46,091 bases of DNA from CAYTTR01 sp964440805 (GCA_964440805.1 CAYTTR010000021.1:1-46091); one strand, 5' to 3'; shown: positions 24,301-33,117, counted from the stretch's first letter. The notes: generated by a model from the letters alone, not told the origin. A program made the numbers and translations.

Positions 24301-25268
24301 AATTAAAAGTCCTTGAGGAAAATGAGCTCATATCCGCCATCCGGCGGGAATTTTCTTTATCCCGGGCCGGTTTAGTGACAGGCATTGGAGATGATGCTGC
24401 TGTTTTATCTATTGGCGGCAAGAAATTAATCCTTACCAAAGACCTTCTGCTTGAAGGAGTTCATTTCCGGCAATCTTTCCATCCTCCTTTCCTCCTGGGG
24501 CGAAAAAGCCTTGATGTCAATATAAGTGACGTTGCCGCCATGGGAGGAAAACCTGCCTGGGCCCTTCTGGGAATGGGTATTCCCCGGCAAACCTCTCCCT
24601 GGTGGCTCCAGGAATTTTTCGAAGGCGTTGCTTCTGCTGCCAGAGAATTTGATGTTGTCCTTATAGGAGGTGATACTTCGCGGGCCGGCAAGTTGACTAT
24701 CTCTATAACTCTAATCGGGGAAGGAAATAATATTATCCTTAGAAGGGGAGCCAGGCCGGGAGACGGTGTTTATGTGTCCGGCAATCTGGGAGATGCCCAC
24801 CAGGGGCTGATGATTCTAAAAAAAGAACCACAGCCGGGAAGCAAAGATTGGCGGGCTTATTTCATTGAAAAATTTCTTGACCCGGTTCCTCAGATTGCTT
24901 TAGCCAGAGAGCTTTCCCGAAAAAAGCTGGCATCTTCCATGATCGATACAAGCGACGGGCTTTCAACCGACCTCAGACACCTATGTGATGAAAGCGGCTG
25001 CGGAGCTGAAATTTATAAAAATCTCCTCCCGGTTTCTTCTGAGCTCAAAAAAAACCAGAAGAGATGGGGCTGGTTTGCCCTCCATGGGGGAGAAGACTAT
25101 CAGCTTTTATTAACGGTTCCCCGGCAAAAAGAAGAAACAATTGAAAAATTACAAAAAAAATTCCCTTTAACCCGAATAGGCCGTATTATCAGGGAAAAAA
25201 ATATCTATCTGGTCATAGATAAAGGGAAAAAAATCCCCCTTTCCCCTAAAACCTTCCGCCATTTTTAA
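24297..25268 (+). CDS. thiL: Thiamine-monophosphate kinase
   Basis: 323 aa, normal length. ThiL hallmarks: GIGDDAAVL (about 29-37), the Asp/His strand LTKDLLLEGVHF, SDVAAMGGKPAWALLG and IGGDTSRAG. SMIDTSDGLSTDLRHLC and HGGEDYQLL follow. It phosphorylates thiamine monophosphate to the active cofactor thiamine diphosphate with ATP. The start overlaps the lon stop (ATGA), and it is last in the operon. No other thiamine gene is nearby. Its TAA is shared with the first bases of a repeat that also occurs at the left end of the window. Confidence 0.95.
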   Translation: MKLKVLEENELISAIRREFSLSRAGLVTGIGDDAAVLSIGGKKLILTKDLLLEGVHFRQSFHPPFLLGRKSLDVNISDVAAMGGKPAWALLGMGIPRQTSPWWLQEFFEGVASAAREFDVVLIGGDTSRAGKLTISITLIGEGNNIILRRGARPGDGVYVSGNLGDAHQGLMILKKEPQPGSKDWRAYFIEKFLDPVPQIALARELSRKKLASSMIDTSDGLSTDLRHLCDESGCGAEIYKNLLPVSSELKKNQKRWGWFALHGGEDYQLLLTVPRQKEETIEKLQKKFPLTRIGRIIREKNIYLVIDKGKKIPLSPKTFRHF

Positions 25269-25302
25269 CCTGGACTATTCATAAAAAAGGCCGATACCTT
25301 TT
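25267..25302. repeat. Solitary copy of the element end seen at 6-41; possible bidirectional terminator
   Basis: Thirty-six bases, differing from 6-41 at one position: AACCTGGACTATTCAT then AAAAAAGGCCGATACCTTTT. The part AAAAGG-CCGATA-CCTTTT (25285-25302) is a small hairpin with A and T runs on its two sides. It lies between convergent thiL and dapF, so it may act as a terminator in both directions. Confidence 0.6.
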
Positions 25303-25316
25303 CTAAATTTTCTGAT

Positions 25317-26162
25317 TCAGGCCAGATAGTTTCCTGCAAAAACCACTTCTCCCGGCCCTGTCTGGTAAACCTTGGCTTCTTCCCATTCAACCAAAAGAGT
25401 TCCCATGTTTGTCCTCACCTTGACTTTTCTGCCCGTTAATCCTTTGAGAATGGAGGCAATAGCTGCGGCCGTAGCCCCGCTTCCTGAAGAAAGAGTCTCT
25501 CCCACTCCTCTTTCCCAGAACATCACTTCAATTTCCTCAGGGCTAAGGCGGCGGATTAATTCGATGTTTGTTCTCTTGGGAAAAAAGGGATGAAGCTCGA
25601 TTTCCCTTCCGATTTGATGCCATTCGAGACGGGAAGGGAAGCGGTCAAAAAAGATGGCACAATGAGGATTCCCCAGAGAAATAGCGGTAATGGGATATAT
25701 CTTTTGATTAATGGAAAGGGGATAATCGATTATCTTTTCGTGATCCCGGCCGTCATCGAATGGGATATCCTGGGAGCTGAACCTCGGAACTCCCATCTCG
25801 ATCCGTATCTGAAATAACCGGTTCTTATACTCGATAAGAAATATTTCTCTCTGTCCGGCAGGAGTCAGAAAGAGCAGTCTTTCAGATTCGACCATGTTTT
25901 GGTGATAGAGATAGGCTGCGGCACACCGCAGGCCGTTACCGGAAATCTCCGGTTCTGTTCCGTCGGCATTGAATATGCGGAAATTGACTATTCCTTTTTC
26001 TTTGTCTTTAACCGAAATTAGCAGCAGTCCGTCAGCCCCCACCCCAGTATGTCGTTCGCAAATGTTCCGGGCCAAAGGCCCTTTTGCGACTACCCTGGAT
26101 GCTTCTTTCTCGTCAACGACCAGGAAATCGTTTCCTAAGGAATGAATCTTGGTGAATTTCAT
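25317..26162 (-). CDS. dapF: Diaminopimelate epimerase homologue with both catalytic Cys replaced by Ser
   Basis: 281 aa, normal DapF length and two-lobed pattern. Conserved pieces: HSLGNDFLVVDE at the N-terminus, FNADGTEPEISGNGLRC, GNPHCAIFF, NIELIRR and ERGVGETLSSGSGATAAA. In standard DapF the two active-site bases are cysteines, in (M/S)CGNGxR and TxACGxGA. Here they read ISGNGLR (TCC codon) and LSSGSGA (TCA codon), so both are Ser. All neighbouring substrate-binding residues remain, which argues against simple decay. DapF interconverts LL- and meso-diaminopimelate for lysine and cell-wall synthesis. Whether this protein still does so is uncertain. It begins at the htrA stop (TAATG, one-base overlap), so it is translationally coupled. 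Confidence 0.9.
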   Translation of the reverse strand: MKFTKIHSLGNDFLVVDEKEASRVVAKGPLARNICERHTGVGADGLLLISVKDKEKGIVNFRIFNADGTEPEISGNGLRCAAAYLYHQNMVESERLLFLTPAGQREIFLIEYKNRLFQIRIEMGVPRFSSQDIPFDDGRDHEKIIDYPLSINQKIYPITAISLGNPHCAIFFDRFPSRLEWHQIGREIELHPFFPKRTNIELIRRLSPEEIEVMFWERGVGETLSSGSGATAAAIASILKGLTGRKVKVRTNMGTLLVEWEEAKVYQTGPGEVVFAGNYLA

Positions 26163-27664
26163 TATGGTATCCGGATAGTCACGATAAAGTCCTGACCTCC
26201 ACTCCTTGTTTCCCTTTTTATTCTAAGCATAAGGGGGTCGCCTGAGTCAAGATTTTTAAGTATATTTTCCAGGTCTTTTACTGTTTTCATTTTTTCCCGG
26301 TTGACTTCAAGAATGATATCTCCTCTCTGCAATCCGGCTCTGTCAGCCACACTGTATTGACGCACCTGGGTGATTAGCAGTCCTTCTTCTGTTTCAAATC
26401 CGTAGCGCCGGGCTAACCCGGGAGTGAGAGTGGTGACCGAAATCCCGATATCCTTGTCGGATGATGCCGGTGTTGATTCCGGTTCAGCCGGCTCAAGCTC
26501 GGCGATTTTAGCTTCCAGAATTTTTTCTTTTCCATCCCGGATAACCTTGATTTCCGCTTTTTCGCCTGGTGAAATCTCAGCGATGGTGAACTTGAGATCA
26601 TTGGGATCTTCTATCGTCTTACCATTGACTTCGATAATAACATCGTAGATTTTCAAGCCTGCCTTCTCAGCCGGGCTGTCCGCTTCTACTCCGTGAACCA
26701 TAGCCCCTTTTCTAGAATCGAGCTTAAGCAGTTTCATGGTATCCAAAGTGACATCTCCCACCGTCACTCCTAAATAACCGCGTACGACCCGGCCTTTTTC
26801 CTTCAGTTGAGTGACTACTTTTTTGGCTAAGTTGGAAGGAATAGCGAAGCCGATTCCAATATTCCCTCCAGTGGGAGTGAAAATATTGCTGGTTATGCCC
26901 ACTACTTCTCCGTCCATGTTGACCAAGGGGCCGCCGCTGTTTCCCCTGTTGATAGCGGCATCTGTCTGGATAAAATCCTGATATTCGGGAACATTCAGGG
27001 CTCCTTGTAACTGGCGGCCTTTAGCGCTGACAATACCAGCGGTTACAGTATGTTCCATGCCAAAGGGATTACCTATGGCAATCACCCATTCACCTACCCG
27101 GATTCTCTCTGAATTCCCTAATTTAGCATAGCTGAGTTCGTTGTCATCAACTTTAAGTAAAGCCAGGTCAGTTCTGGGATCGGTTCCTACAATCTTGGCT
27201 TCGTATTCCTTATCCTGGAGTGAAAAAACTCTGACTACTTCAGCATTCTCGACAATATGGTTATTGGTCAGGATGTAGCCGTCCGAGCTTATGAAAAAGC
27301 CTGTTCCGAAAGCACGGCTGCGAAATTCCTGTTGTTCCCGGGGAGGTCGGCCGAAAAATCTTTCCCAGAAATCATCAAAAGGCCATTCTTCTCCAAAAGG
27401 AGAAATTGAGCGTCTTTCTACTTTTTCAGCCTCTACCTTGACCACGGCTGGACCAACTTTTTCAGCAATGGCCGCAAACCCGTTTTCCGGAATTGGCTGA
27501 GCTTGTGAAGAGGTGGAAGCAAATAAATTTGAAGAAATACTCTCTTCGTTGGTTTTATTGGAGTAATCGGTGTTCTTTGTTTCCGGAAAATAGAGTAAAA
27601 TCATTCCTCCTGCCAGAACACCAAGGAGAAAAGTTATTAATCCAATCCATAGGGTCCGTTTCAT
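26162..27664 (-). CDS. htrA: Do-type periplasmic serine protease (HtrA/DegP family)
   Basis: 500 aa. An N-terminal hydrophobic anchor (about 6-26) is followed by a Ser/Thr/Asn-rich linker. The trypsin-like domain has His136 (LTNNHIVEN), Asp166 (DPRTDLALLKV) and Ser243 (NRGNSGGPL). Two PDZ domains follow (about 290-380 and 405-495: SPAEKAGLKIYDVI; ADRAGLQRGDIILEV). It degrades or refolds damaged envelope proteins. AGGAGG stands eight bases before ATG 27664. It is first in a two-gene unit with the dapF homologue. Which of DegP, DegQ or DegS it equals cannot be decided, but two PDZ domains exclude DegS. Confidence 0.95.
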   Translation of the reverse strand: MKRTLWIGLITFLLGVLAGGMILLYFPETKNTDYSNKTNEESISSNLFASTSSQAQPIPENGFAAIAEKVGPAVVKVEAEKVERRSISPFGEEWPFDDFWERFFGRPPREQQEFRSRAFGTGFFISSDGYILTNNHIVENAEVVRVFSLQDKEYEAKIVGTDPRTDLALLKVDDNELSYAKLGNSERIRVGEWVIAIGNPFGMEHTVTAGIVSAKGRQLQGALNVPEYQDFIQTDAAINRGNSGGPLVNMDGEVVGITSNIFTPTGGNIGIGFAIPSNLAKKVVTQLKEKGRVVRGYLGVTVGDVTLDTMKLLKLDSRKGAMVHGVEADSPAEKAGLKIYDVIIEVNGKTIEDPNDLKFTIAEISPGEKAEIKVIRDGKEKILEAKIAELEPAEPESTPASSDKDIGISVTTLTPGLARRYGFETEEGLLITQVRQYSVADRAGLQRGDIILEVNREKMKTVKDLENILKNLDSGDPLMLRIKRETRSGGQDFIVTIRIP

Positions 27665-27694
27665 GTTGGTTTCCTCCTTCTGAATGTAAAACTT

Positions 27695-27723
27695 AGAATA
27701 TCACAGTCCTCCTGAAAATTCAA
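27695..27723 (-). promoter_or_regulatory. Promoter of htrA-dapF
   Basis: On the minus strand TTGAAT (27718-27723) and TATTCT (27695-27700) are 17 bases apart. CTGACC-GGTCAT-GGTCAG (27725-27742), an inverted repeat, lies just upstream of the -35 and could bind an activator or a regulator shared with tmk. Confidence 0.45.
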
Positions 27724-27842
27724 TCTGACCGGTCATGGTCAGAATGTTTGTTCTCTGTTAATCAAACTCAAATATTTTCCTCTTGGTTGCTTTTCTTTTT
27801 CTCCAAAGTTATTATTTTAACTGGATTATAGAGGAAAAAAGC

Positions 27843-28466
27843 ATGATGAAGACAAAAGGAATCCTGATTGCGGTTGAGGGAATCGACGGTTCAGGAAAAT
27901 CCACTCAGGTTCAAATGCTGAGCCGGTTTCTGGAAGAAAAGGGTTATGAGGCAGTCTGCTTGAAGGAGCCGACTGAAGGAAGTTTTGGGAAAAAAATAAA
28001 GGAAAAATCCGCCTTTGACGGCTCATTAACTCCGGCCGAAGAGCTTGAGCTTTTCATCCGGGACCGGAAGGAGAATGTAGTTGAAAACATTCAGCCGGCC
28101 TTGAGCAAAGGAAAGATTGTCATCCTTGACCGCTATTACTTTTCCACCATGGCTTATCAGGGAGCAAGAGGGATTCCGGTTGATAAAATCCGGCAGCTTA
28201 ATGAAAGTTTTGCTCCCAGCCCTGATCTGGTTATTATCCTGACTGTCTCTCCCCGGGAGGGATTGAAGAGAATAGAAAACAGGAAACGCAAGGACCTTCT
28301 TTTCGAGAAAGAAGAGTACTTGAAGAAAGTCAATCAGCTTTTTACTTCCTTCAGGGGGAAGCGAATTTTCCACATTGATGCATCAAGACCGGAAAAAGAG
28401 ATAGCCCGGCTCATCCAGGAGAAAGTTCTTGTTCTAATCCGCGCCCGGCTGGAACGGCCGGAATAA
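27843..28466 (+). CDS. tmk: Thymidylate kinase
   Basis: 207 aa from ATG 27843, where GAGG is eight bases upstream; the next codon is also ATG. P-loop GIDGSGKS (about 13-20), the dTMP-binding DRYYFSTMAYQGA and a lid region with Arg/Lys (KRIENRKRKDLLFE) identify the family. It phosphorylates dTMP to dTDP. The motif after the P-loop reads LKEPTEG in place of the common REPGGT, a tolerated variation. The class A PBP gene follows after 20 bases. The upstream space is shared with divergent htrA. Confidence 0.93.
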   Translation: MMKTKGILIAVEGIDGSGKSTQVQMLSRFLEEKGYEAVCLKEPTEGSFGKKIKEKSAFDGSLTPAEELELFIRDRKENVVENIQPALSKGKIVILDRYYFSTMAYQGARGIPVDKIRQLNESFAPSPDLVIILTVSPREGLKRIENRKRKDLLFEKEEYLKKVNQLFTSFRGKRIFHIDASRPEKEIARLIQEKVLVLIRARLERPE

Positions 28467-28486
28467 ATCTGCTATATTTAACCACT

Positions 28487-30937
28487 ATGAAGGAAGAAAA
28501 AAAGCAAGAAAAAAAGCTGGTTCTAAAAATAGAAAAATTCAAATTGCCCCCAATTTCCTTTGGCTTTTTAAAAAAACGGAGCTTCTGGCAGAAGGCAGTT
28601 GTTGTTCTTCTGACTATAGCGGTTATAAGTTTCGGCGTTATTTTGGGCACCTACAAGGCCATTCTCCAGAATCTCCCTTCAATAGAGGCTCTGGAAACTT
28701 TCGAACCGCCTGTTACAACTTATATCCTGGCCGGTAATGGTGAAGTGATCGGTCAGTTCGCCACTGAAAAGCGGGTTGAGGTCACCTACGAAGAAATTCC
28801 CCCTGTTCTCTTGAATGCCATAATTGCTACCGAGGATCCCCGTTTTTTCAAACATAATGGTATTGATTTTCTGGGAATCCTCCGGGCTATTAAGGAAGAC
28901 ATCAAATTCAACCGCCGGCTGGGGCGTCTTCACGGGGGAAGTACTATAAGCCAGCAGTTAGCCAGAGAGCTTTTTCTCCACAGAAGACAGACCATCAGAC
29001 GCAAGCTCAAGGAAGCTGTTCTGGCTCTGCAGATAGAAAGAAAGTATTCCAAGTGGGAAATTTTGACTATTTACTGCAATCAATTCAACCTCGGTCACGG
29101 AGCCTATGGGGTGGAAGCTGCTTCTCAGTTGTATTTCGGAAAAAATGTCTCAGATTTAAGCCTGACTGAGGCAGCCATGATAACCGGCATTCTGAGAGGC
29201 CCTTCGCTTTATTCCCCTTACCGGCGGCCTGATTTGATGCTGCGAAGACGCAATCATGTCCTCAGACGGATGAGTGAAGAAGGTTTTATTTCCAGGGAAA
29301 AAGCAGCCGAAGCCATGGAAGAACCTCTGGGAGTCCTGCCGCTTCACCGCAGCAACTCGGAGTTTGCGGCCTATTTCAAAGAAGAAGTGAGGAAATACTT
29401 GGAGAAGACCTATGGTGTAGATGCTCTCTACGGAGGAGGTCTGAAAGTCTACACCACACTTAACATCCAATATCAGCAGTATGCTGAAGAAGCCCTTTTA
29501 AGGCAGTTGAGGGTTCTGGATAAAAGAGCCGGGTGGAGAAAGGATAAACGCAATCTACTGGAAGAGGGAATTGAGGACCTTGAAGAATATGAAGGATTGG
29601 AGTTAAAAGGATGGCTAAAATCTTCCATCGAGGAACAATCCTTTATGGATGCTGTAGTTCTGGAGGTAGAAAGCAATCAGGCCGCAATCAAGATTAAAGA
29701 CTTTACTGGAACTATGTCCAATAGGAATATCGAATGGACTCAGACCCGCAATTTGAATAATTTGATTAAGAAGGGGGATGTAATCCAGGTCAAGATCGTG
29801 AAATTCGATCCTGAAACAGGGGAATTTCAAGCAACCCTGGATCAAGACCCTCAAATTGAAGGCTCTTTTCTGGCTATTATCCCCCAGACAGGTCAAATCA
29901 AGGCCATGGTAGGAGGTTATTCATTCGGAAGAAGCCAGTGGAACCGGGCTACTCAGGCAGTTAGGCAGTCAGGCTCAGTTATAAAACCCATACTTTACAC
30001 TGCTGCCCTGGAAAACGGATTTACTCCGGCCAGCCGGATTGTAGACGAGCCGACAGAATTCATAGACCCCTGGGCCGAAGAGCCTTATGCTCCTCTTAAT
30101 TATGACCGGAAATTCAAAGGAGCGGTAACGGTCAGGATGGGCTTGGAACAGTCCCGCAATATAGTCACCGCCAAGCTGCTTGAATATATTTCTCCTCAGA
30201 CGGGGGTGGAGTACTGCCGGAGATTCGGCATCACTTCACCTGTTTATCCCTATTTATCACTGGCCCTGGGGGCATTTGAAGTCAGTTTGCTGGAAATGGT
30301 TTCAGCTTTCACTGTTTTTCCCAACCAGGGAACAAGAGTTCACCCTTACTTCATTACCCGGATTGAAGACAAAAACGGCAATATTTTGGAAGAAGTCCAA
30401 GACAGGCGGGATGAAGTTGTCTCGCCCCAGGTTGCCTATATAATGACCTCCATGATGAAGGGAGTTTTGGAGAGAGGAACAGGCTGGCCGGCAGGCACTC
30501 TGATGGGGGAAAAAGATTTGGCCGGAAAGACCGGAACCACCGATGAGTATACAGATGCCTGGTTCATTGGATTTTCACCCGGTCTTTGTGCCGGCGTCTG
30601 GATCGGACATGATTCGCCCAAAAACAGCATCGGCAGACGGCAAACAGGAATGGTTGCTGCTCAGCCGGCCTGGATAGAATTTTTCCAGAAAATAATCGAA
30701 GATGAAAAGAAAGCTGTCAGCGAAGCCGGAGAAGAATATGAGAGGGAGAAATTTCAAGTTCCTCCTAATCTATCCTTTGTGGAAATTGACAGAAAGACCG
30801 GACTTTTAACCTCACCCATCTGCTTATGGCCTTTCCGGGAAGTATTTTTGCCCGGAACCGAACCCAGCCGCTTCTGCACCTTAGAAGATCATCTCCTTAC
30901 TCTTGACTACTACTCCGAAGTAAAAGTTGAAGAATAA
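28487..30937 (+). CDS. Class A penicillin-binding protein (PBP1A-type)
   Basis: 816 aa. A short Lys-rich cytoplasmic tail and one TM helix (about 35-58) are followed by a GT51 glycosyltransferase domain (about 95-265; IIATEDPRFFKHNG, HGGSTISQQLARELFL). After a linker and OB-like insert (about 345-460) comes the transpeptidase domain, with Ser497-x-x-Lys500 (SGSVIKP), SRN and Lys681-Thr-Gly (AGKTGTTDEYTDAWF). It polymerises and cross-links peptidoglycan in the periplasm. A TATATT box (28473-28478) lies nine bases before ATG, with a weak CTGGAA at -35, and there is no Shine-Dalgarno. The gene may thus have its own leaderless start in addition to read-through from tmk. Confidence 0.95.
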   Translation: MKEEKKQEKKLVLKIEKFKLPPISFGFLKKRSFWQKAVVVLLTIAVISFGVILGTYKAILQNLPSIEALETFEPPVTTYILAGNGEVIGQFATEKRVEVTYEEIPPVLLNAIIATEDPRFFKHNGIDFLGILRAIKEDIKFNRRLGRLHGGSTISQQLARELFLHRRQTIRRKLKEAVLALQIERKYSKWEILTIYCNQFNLGHGAYGVEAASQLYFGKNVSDLSLTEAAMITGILRGPSLYSPYRRPDLMLRRRNHVLRRMSEEGFISREKAAEAMEEPLGVLPLHRSNSEFAAYFKEEVRKYLEKTYGVDALYGGGLKVYTTLNIQYQQYAEEALLRQLRVLDKRAGWRKDKRNLLEEGIEDLEEYEGLELKGWLKSSIEEQSFMDAVVLEVESNQAAIKIKDFTGTMSNRNIEWTQTRNLNNLIKKGDVIQVKIVKFDPETGEFQATLDQDPQIEGSFLAIIPQTGQIKAMVGGYSFGRSQWNRATQAVRQSGSVIKPILYTAALENGFTPASRIVDEPTEFIDPWAEEPYAPLNYDRKFKGAVTVRMGLEQSRNIVTAKLLEYISPQTGVEYCRRFGITSPVYPYLSLALGAFEVSLLEMVSAFTVFPNQGTRVHPYFITRIEDKNGNILEEVQDRRDEVVSPQVAYIMTSMMKGVLERGTGWPAGTLMGEKDLAGKTGTTDEYTDAWFIGFSPGLCAGVWIGHDSPKNSIGRRQTGMVAAQPAWIEFFQKIIEDEKKAVSEAGEEYEREKFQVPPNLSFVEIDRKTGLLTSPICLWPFREVFLPGTEPSRFCTLEDHLLTLDYYSEVKVEE

Positions 30938-30942
30938 AGAGG

Positions 30943-30974
30943 GGGGACGTTCCCCAAAGGGACATCCCTTCCCC
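30943..30974 (+). repeat. REP-like unit, copy 4 (with array)
   Basis: GGGGACGTTCCCC, AAA, GGGACATCCCTTCCCC, then TGAAGAAAAA leading straight into the 9-bp array at 30983. It starts five bases after the PBP stop, in the direction of transcription. Confidence 0.8.
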
Positions 30975-30982
30975 TGAAGAAA

Positions 30983-31108
30983 AAGTTAATTAGGTTAATC
31001 AAGTCTATTTTGTCCGTTTAGTCTATCCGGCATATTTAGTTGGGTTGAGCTTATAGTGTTAATAGAGTTGGTTGCGTTCGTTTAGTTTATCTGGTTAATC
31101 TGGTTTGT
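30983..31108. repeat. Degenerate 9-bp tandem array joined to REP-like copy 4
   Basis: About 14 units of the GTT-bearing orientation (AAGTTAATT, AGGTTAATC, AAGTCTATT, ... TCTGGTTAA, TCTGGTTTG), with one 1-base slip near 31145 minus 10 units. The array fills most of the space between the PBP gene and the convergent FecR/DUF6600 gene. No other gene was found in the gap. Confidence 0.7.
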
Positions 31109-31215
31109 CTGGTATCCCCAAGTGAAAAAGACGAAATAGACTTTTTTAGTGTCCAAGACAGACAATAAAAGTGAGGCGGATGAAATATGTAATGATTTAA
31201 CCTAAAAAGCCTGTA

Positions 31216-33117
31216 TTAATTCTTCTTTTTAACTTTTTTAGTGCCTGATGAAGAGGAAGAAGAGCGAGCTTTGCTTGAAGAAGATGAGGTGCTCCGTCTT
31301 TTGCTTGAAGAGGAGGAGATGCGGCTGGAAGAAGAGCTCGGACTTCGACCCTTGCTTGATGACGATATACGGCTTTTAATTGTAGTCCCTCTTTGAATTG
31401 TTGTCGGTCTTGAACTTGAAGAAATACGTGTTTTACTGGCGGGGCTTCGGGAAATATAATTGTATATTTTCCCCAGAGCAGATGAGCTCTGGGGCTGCCG
31501 GATAGTTCTGGACGGGGTTGAGCTTGGTCTTTCTCTTTTTATCCGGGAAGAGTAGGTTCCGCTTTCAGGACGTCTGATGTTACGGGTTTCATAAGTGGTT
31601 ACGGTTCCCTTTTGGGAGGTTGTGCTTTGGAATCTGGTGCTTGGAATCCTGGAGCTGTACTCTTTTGTAGTTGGAACCCTGGAACTGGAAACTTTTGAGC
31701 TTGAATTTGAAACAGTGCCGGAACTGGTTGTTCCTCTGATTTTCCTTGAAGTCAACTCATTTTCTCTTGACAGGGAGTTTGATTTAATAGTTGACAGAGA
31801 TGATTCGGACCGGCGGACTCTTTGACTTGCAGCAGAGGATGATACTGTACTCATGGTGGGTGAATCGCTCTTTCTGAGTAGAACCTTGTTTCCTTGGAGA
31901 CTTTCTGCCGTTACCTTGCTTCTTACCGGCTGGATTTGAGGGGCTCTGCTTGACAACTGAATTTTTCCTACCTTGCTTAGTGAATCCGGGTTGAGGGCAA
32001 CACGGGAAACATTGCGGGCCCGGCTGAGTTGATCCTTATGAATGACGGTCAGAGCCCTTGAATTATGGGGGTAGTAGCCTGAAGTGTGATGGTCATAGAA
32101 GATATTGTTGATGACAACTATGGGCCGGTTGTAATAACTCAAAGGTACCCAGCCGACATAGTTATAACCATGATACCAGTGAACCCAGGCTGGTCCCCAG
32201 AACCTGGTTGGAATCCAGTACCAGCCCGCATGTACGCTCCAGTGCCAGCGGCCGTAATGGCAGGTGACCCAGCCCCAGGGCTCATAAGGGAGCCAGGTCC
32301 AGCCGGCTCCGATCAGCCAGATCCAGCGGCCGTGGTAGTATGGTCTCCAGTGACGGTCAATTCCTCCGGGAACCCAGACGCGGCCGTAGGGAGGAACATA
32401 AGCCCATTCACCGTACATTTCCAGCTCGTAGCCGAAATCGTTCAGCTCCTGTGGTAAGTAATCACGGGCATAGTTTCTTCTTACTTGATTATCCCGGTCT
32501 TCATTCCAGCGGTCAAAGCTGTCTTCAGCTGCGGCCATAAATGAAGCCGGCCTGCTGGTGAAGTTTCCTCTTATAGCCTTGACTCTCTGGGCATCCTGCA
32601 GAAGAAGTGAGTCATTAGCCCCGGCAGCCTCTACCACTCCCTTGAAAACAAAGATTTCTGTATCTTCTCCTTCCCATACGTCAATCCGGTAAAGCCCTCT
32701 TTCAAGAATGTAGACGGAAGAATCAGGCGTATGAATGACAATGTCCTTTTCCCTTGAAAGGGAGCCGGCGCTGAGGTAAAGGCTTCCTGCCCAGAGCTGG
32801 ATTTCTGTCAGTTCGTCTCTTCCCTGAGGCATCCGGATAAGGTCAATCTTGGTGTTTTCGTCCAGGCGGATATAGTTGGAGTTACCCAGGTAGATTTCAG
32901 CCCGGCCGTCAGTTGTTCCCAGCCTGTCTCCAGCGGCCAAAGGCATGTTGACCACACCTTCTTCATATCCCAGATCAGCAGATCTCTGGACAAAGATGTT
33001 TCCAGTGAGAAAACTTAATCTGGCATAAGAATTATTGGAGTAATTTCCTTCCTCTCCCCACAAGAACATAAAGGAAAGGAAGATGATGAGAAGAATTAAT
33101 ATCAATGTTTTTTTCAT
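31216..33117 (-). CDS. Exported FecR-domain/DUF6600 protein with an Arg/Ser-rich tail
   Basis: 633 aa. Signal peptide about 1-21. A FecR-like domain spans about 30-190 (LTGNIFVQRS, GDRLGTTDGRAEIYLGN, IHTPDSSVYILERGLYRI). Residues about 235-345 are a Trp/Tyr/Gly/Pro-rich DUF6600 region with repeated WxPY and YGRWxW patterns (PWGWVTCHYGRWHW, GPAWVHWYHGYNYVGWVPL). From about 400 to the end the sequence is low complexity: Ser, Arg, Thr and Lys, becoming runs of SSSS with RIS/KRRS and ending KKVKKKN. The role is unknown; FecR domains often bind envelope polymers or sense stress. AAGGAG precedes ATG 33117. It is a single gene, convergent with the PBP. Confidence 0.8.
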   Translation of the reverse strand: MKKTLILILLIIFLSFMFLWGEEGNYSNNSYARLSFLTGNIFVQRSADLGYEEGVVNMPLAAGDRLGTTDGRAEIYLGNSNYIRLDENTKIDLIRMPQGRDELTEIQLWAGSLYLSAGSLSREKDIVIHTPDSSVYILERGLYRIDVWEGEDTEIFVFKGVVEAAGANDSLLLQDAQRVKAIRGNFTSRPASFMAAAEDSFDRWNEDRDNQVRRNYARDYLPQELNDFGYELEMYGEWAYVPPYGRVWVPGGIDRHWRPYYHGRWIWLIGAGWTWLPYEPWGWVTCHYGRWHWSVHAGWYWIPTRFWGPAWVHWYHGYNYVGWVPLSYYNRPIVVINNIFYDHHTSGYYPHNSRALTVIHKDQLSRARNVSRVALNPDSLSKVGKIQLSSRAPQIQPVRSKVTAESLQGNKVLLRKSDSPTMSTVSSSAASQRVRRSESSLSTIKSNSLSRENELTSRKIRGTTSSGTVSNSSSKVSSSRVPTTKEYSSRIPSTRFQSTTSQKGTVTTYETRNIRRPESGTYSSRIKRERPSSTPSRTIRQPQSSSALGKIYNYISRSPASKTRISSSSRPTTIQRGTTIKSRISSSSKGRSPSSSSSRISSSSSKRRSTSSSSSKARSSSSSSGTKKVKKKN

